Source: JBAYVY01 sp041674345 (GTDB taxonomy: Bacteria; Planctomycetota; Phycisphaerae; Phycisphaerales; Zrk34). Taken from it: a DNA stretch of 23,624 nucleotides. The stretch spans positions 1 through 23,624 of the forward strand of contig JBAYVY010000010.1 of NCBI GenBank assembly GCA_041674345.1. Direction: 5' to 3'. Made by a program: the position numbers and the translations under genes. Each line of letters begins with the position of its first letter. Position 1 is the first letter of the stretch. Under the pieces are notes generated by a model. The model did no database searches and was not told where the DNA came from. It saw nothing but the letters and a program-made list of their open reading frames with translations. Of this stretch, positions 22,522-23,624 are shown piece by piece.

Positions 22522-22880
22522 TTGCCGTCCCCTTTCAACAGAAGATGAAACAGCAATATACCCGATGCCGCTTTGAAAAACACCCCAAAAACGCGGCACA
22601 TCCCCCCACCCCGTTTAGCGGAGGCCTTCAGGCCCGGGGGGCAGGCCCCGCGTTGGCAATGACGAATGACGCCCCCGGAAGCACGAATGACGAATGAATG
22701 ACGAATGCCCAATGACCAATGCCCAATGCCGAAACGCGCCCAAGTTCGTCGCCCGCCCAGCCGCGCCGCCCCCGGAAACAACCCGCAGCCCCCCCCAACG
22801 CACCCACAATCCCCCCCCCATCAACCCACGCTTCGCCGAAGACGCCACTACTCACGCTACCGATCAACCCGGCCTACTCG
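22522..22880. other. Gene-free spacer with repeats, no recognised gene
   Basis: This is a 359-base stretch between the thioredoxin-fold genes and the truncated gene at the right. It holds a heptad array with an embedded 12-base word (22658-22731), a second copy of the word (GCCCCCGGAAAC, 22768-22779) and a C-rich low-complexity stretch to about 22830. I see no convincing ORF, tRNA or strong promoter in it. Confidence 0.6.
22658..22731. repeat. AATGACG/AATGCCC heptad array interrupted by the 12-base word
   Basis: Two AATGACG units (22658-22671) are followed by GCCCCCGGAAGC (22671-22682), and then the array resumes: AATGACG, AATG, AATGACG, AATGCCC, AATGACC, AATGCCC, AATGCCG. It is a single-direction 7-base array; no facing arm is evident. 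Confidence 0.75.
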
Positions 22881-23510
22881 CTAGTTCTTGGAGTACTGCT
22901 TGATAATCTGCTGCAAGCGGGAAACTTCTTGCTCTCGACTCTTTGATTCGGCAACTAGACGGCGTAACGTATCTCCCATTTCTTCATATGCTACCTTGCT
23001 CAGTTTGTTGCCATGCCGTAAGGCACATAGCCACTGAGTAAAGTCTGCACGATCCATATCTTCGATTAACTCCAGCAACCTAGCACGCGGCAAAGTCAAT
23101 GCGTGAATCCCGAGCCTTGATAGCGCAGCAATCACGACAGTGTGATTTTGACCGACTCCCCGCAACATTGTTTCGGATTGAAGTATTGCGTGAAAAGAGT
23201 CGCTTTCAGCACGGTTGGAAGGCGCGAGCCTCATCCGCTCAAGAAAGAACGACGGCAAGACGCAAGGCTTAACTTTGAAAGAATTTCGATTGTCAAGATA
23301 GGCCTTCAGAATGTGGCGGTCGCTTGACACTAAATACCATCGGCCGAGTCTGTTTTGCTGAAGCTTGTCTCTATTCTGCTGTTCCACGACAAGCATTTGG
23401 AGCGCATCCGCTTGATATAGGTCAGGGTGCTTGTAACTCCCAGATTGCCGACGATTCGATTCGATCGTTTTATAGAGGCGGTCAAGTTTATCTTCCTGAG
23501 GCGAACGCCA
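22881..23510 (-). pseudogene. 5'-truncated gene of unknown function beside a transposase end
   Basis: The frame is open from 23510 (after a TGA at 23511-23513) to TAG at 22881. The first ATG is at 23396 (171 residues), but upstream codons read as plausible protein (DKLDRLYKTIESNRR, SGSYKHPDLYQADALQ), so the true start was probably lost. The DNA is clearly richer in A/T than the rest of the window, which suggests transfer. Segment GRWYLVSSDRHILKAYLDN is vaguely like part of a PIN-type nuclease, but I would not call it. The last 40 residues are charged and may be coiled coil. The 5' edge coincides with the end of an IS4-like transposase gene, so insertion truncation is likely. A complete gene starting at 23396 remains possible. 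Confidence 0.5.
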
Positions 23511-23515
23511 TCAAC

Positions 23516-23624
23516 TTAAGCTGCAAACCTTGTGATTCCAAGGGCTTTTCGCAATTCATCTCGCGGACGGGTCATGTAGGTGTAGCGATCTTTCCTTCGT
23601 TTGATGCGGCGTGGTTCGTGGCGG
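23516..23624 (-). mobile_element. IS4-family transposase, C-terminal end (runs off the right edge)
   Basis: The last 109 bases encode, on the minus strand, RHEPRRIKRRKDRYTYMTRP and then RDELRKALGITRFAA before TAA at 23518-23516. The pattern EPRxxKRRxxxYxxxTxPRxxxR is how many IS4-type transposases end. The DDE catalytic part is outside the window. A likely terminal inverted repeat lies just past the stop, around 23495-23515 (containing GCGAACGCCATCAACTTAAG); its other copy would be to the right of the window. Confidence 0.65.

Noticed and set aside
22658..22731. CRISPR-like array
   Set aside because: The repeat unit is only seven bases with no spacers, and no cas gene is near.

Overview
The window looks like chromosomal DNA of a GC-rich Gram-negative bacterium. 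A planctomycete, perhaps of the Phycisphaerae, is my best guess. This rests on LpxD (an outer membrane with lipid A), small secreted RHS-core proteins, a P-loop-less MinD-like protein beside a ParA, uneven use of Shine-Dalgarno sites, and many short intergenic repeats. It is inference from gene content; there is no rRNA in the window to confirm it. I saw no rRNA, tRNA or CRISPR array.

Layout. (1) 1-3179, minus strand: a tight run of exported proteins. A transglutaminase-like protein is followed by a secreted fragment of an RHS core with its own signal peptide, two small lipoproteins (ATGA overlap), and the start of a second signal-peptide/RHS-core protein that leaves the window at base 1. (2) 3337-6622: housekeeping genes, namely a PNPOx-like flavoprotein, a sugar-phosphate isomerase/epimerase, a GGQ release-factor-like protein and TruD. 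(3) 6792-11297, plus strand: an Opp/Dpp-type peptide transporter (anchored binding protein and two permeases) without its ATPases. (4) 11371-15443: a ParA ATPase fused to an AMPK-beta-like glycogen-binding domain, a P-loop-less MinD-like partner, and lpxD. (5) 15699-16408: a stand-alone MshEN-like domain gene, then a small transcription unit with a promoter, a 13-codon ORF and a hairpin. (6) 16408-20261, minus strand: two overlapping half-transporter genes forming a heterodimeric ABC exporter with one degenerate ATP site. (7) 20389-22521, minus strand: tandem exported thioredoxin-fold paralogs, one with CGPC and one with DQPD in its place. (8) 22522-23624: repeat-rich spacer, a 5'-truncated gene of lower GC, and the 3' end of an IS4-like transposase that seems to have cut it.

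Two repeat systems overlie the genes. The first is a 12-base word, GCCCCCGGAAGT (or ACTTCCGGGGGC), with 11 exact copies of its 10-base core. It lies inside genes in all three reading frames and in places forms 12-base tandem arrays. The second is a set of intergenic arrays with a 7-base period, each with its own heptamer, often arranged as facing arms. In the spacer at 22658-22731 a 12-mer sits inside a heptad array. These repeats, the detached RHS tips with lipoproteins, and the ParA/glycogen-binding fusion with its pseudo-ATPase neighbour are the most unusual parts of the window.
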